From contig NZ_LPNO01000014.1 in assembly GCF_001952855.1 (NCBI RefSeq), positions 60,339-124,338 on the forward strand: a stretch of 64,000 nt of DNA. Reading direction: 5' to 3'. How positions within the stretch are numbered: position 1 is the first letter of the stretch; every line of letters starts with the position of its first letter. A program made the position numbers and the translations under genes. The DNA is from Pseudomonas sp. ATCC PTA-122608. GTDB lineage: Bacteria; Pseudomonadota; Gammaproteobacteria; Pseudomonadales; Pseudomonadaceae. Under the pieces are notes generated by a model. It had not been told where the DNA came from and made no database searches. It saw only the letters and a program-made list of their open reading frames with translations. Below, in pieces: positions 63,712 through 64,000 of the stretch.

Positions 63712-64000
63712 CATCCCTTTCAAGGTCTGTGTTTAAAGCCTTGTTTAAAAACATGTTTAAGTCCGTTTATCCGACTTGGCCGCCTTAAGCACCCTAGCTG
63801 TTGAGACATGCGCCCGTGCCGCCTTACCTTCAAGCCATTCCTTGGGCTTGGCGACTTTAGGACCGCGAGGGCTTTTCGCGACGGACTTGGGTTTGATCAA
63901 CCTCGCCAGGGCCAGCAACCGCTCTGCCAGCCCTTGCGGGGTCTTTTCAAGAGGGAAATTTTCCGCAGGCAATGCGATCTGCAAGCCTTGATAATCACTG
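63712..64000. mobile_element. Possible insertion sequence end (extends beyond right edge)
   Basis: The palindromic repeat is interrupted at 63711 by unrelated DNA containing three TGTTTAA copies within about 30 bases and the 3' end of a basic protein gene. Consistent with an IS left end, but the right end and target duplication are not visible. Confidence 0.35.
63757..64000 (-). CDS. C-terminus of an unidentified basic protein, possibly a transposase (partial)
   Basis: The open frame enters from the right edge and ends at 63757. The visible 80 residues read S-D-Y-Q-G-L-Q-I-A-L-P and end in a lysine/arginine-rich tail (S-P-R-G-P-K-V-A-K-P-K-E-W-L-E-G-K). A basic end, and its location behind a truncated repeat and three TGTTTAA copies, suggest an insertion sequence, but no catalytic motif is in the window. 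Confidence 0.4.
   Translation of the reverse strand, partial: SDYQGLQIALPAENFPLEKTPQGLAERLLALARLIKPKSVAKSPRGPKVAKPKEWLEGKAARAHVSTARVLKAAKSDKRT

Overview
The window is chromosomal DNA of a Pseudomonas of the P. fluorescens group. The evidence is gene order and family identity (argG-motY-pyrC-rnt-peroxiredoxin-bfd-bfr-grxD and argF-ABC transporter follow the P. aeruginosa order), a GacA-box-driven RsmZ small RNA, GlpR- and AauR-type operators, and Pseudomonas REP/REPIN elements. No tRNA, rRNA or CRISPR array was seen.

Region 1 (1-16600, almost all on the minus strand) is a tailocin (R-type bacteriocin) locus next to mutS. An S24-peptidase phage-type repressor (PrtR-like) sits at its right end. 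An operator-studded promoter follows, then a holin and a complete P2-like contractile tail laid out as in the R-pyocin of P. aeruginosa: spike, baseplate, fibre, sheath, tube, chaperone, tape measure, gpU, gpX, gpD. Directly behind it starts a second, unrelated Mu-like contractile tail (terminator-like protein, DUF2635-like protein, 498-residue sheath, tube, chaperone, repetitive tape measure) that runs off the left edge. Neither tail has capsid, terminase or integrase genes in view. Both tails carry a T TTT TTN programmed -1 frameshift in the chaperone gene. Several terminator-like hairpins, including one in the leader, interrupt what should be one transcription unit.

Region 2 (16769-36000) is core genome: mutS, fdxA, rsmZ with its GacA upstream element (rpoS is not next to it), apbC, metG, an rnfB-like gene without its partners, nth, a PA3496-type small protein, an orphan NarL-type regulator, argG, motY, pyrC, rnt, a peroxiredoxin, bfd, bacterioferritin, grxD and a molybdopterin oxidoreductase.

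Region 3 (36000-54500) holds argF and an ABC ATPase, ybaK, the glycerol regulon glpF-glpK-glpR-glpD with GlpR-like operators, a Sel1 protein divergent from a PiuA-like TonB receptor, and the acidic amino acid uptake genes gltI-gltJ-gltK-gltL with their two-component system aauS-aauR. A sigma-54 promoter and AauR-type boxes precede gltI.

Region 4 (54500-64000) begins with a roughly 765-bp imperfect palindrome that has a REPIN at its centre. A leftward six-gene operon follows: HAD phosphatase, class III aminotransferase, alpha/beta hydrolase, FemAB/GNAT-type acyltransferase, sensor kinase and NtrC-type regulator. Its biochemical role is not recognised. The window ends with a MipA-like outer-membrane protein, a fragment of the palindromic repeat, and the end of a possible insertion sequence.
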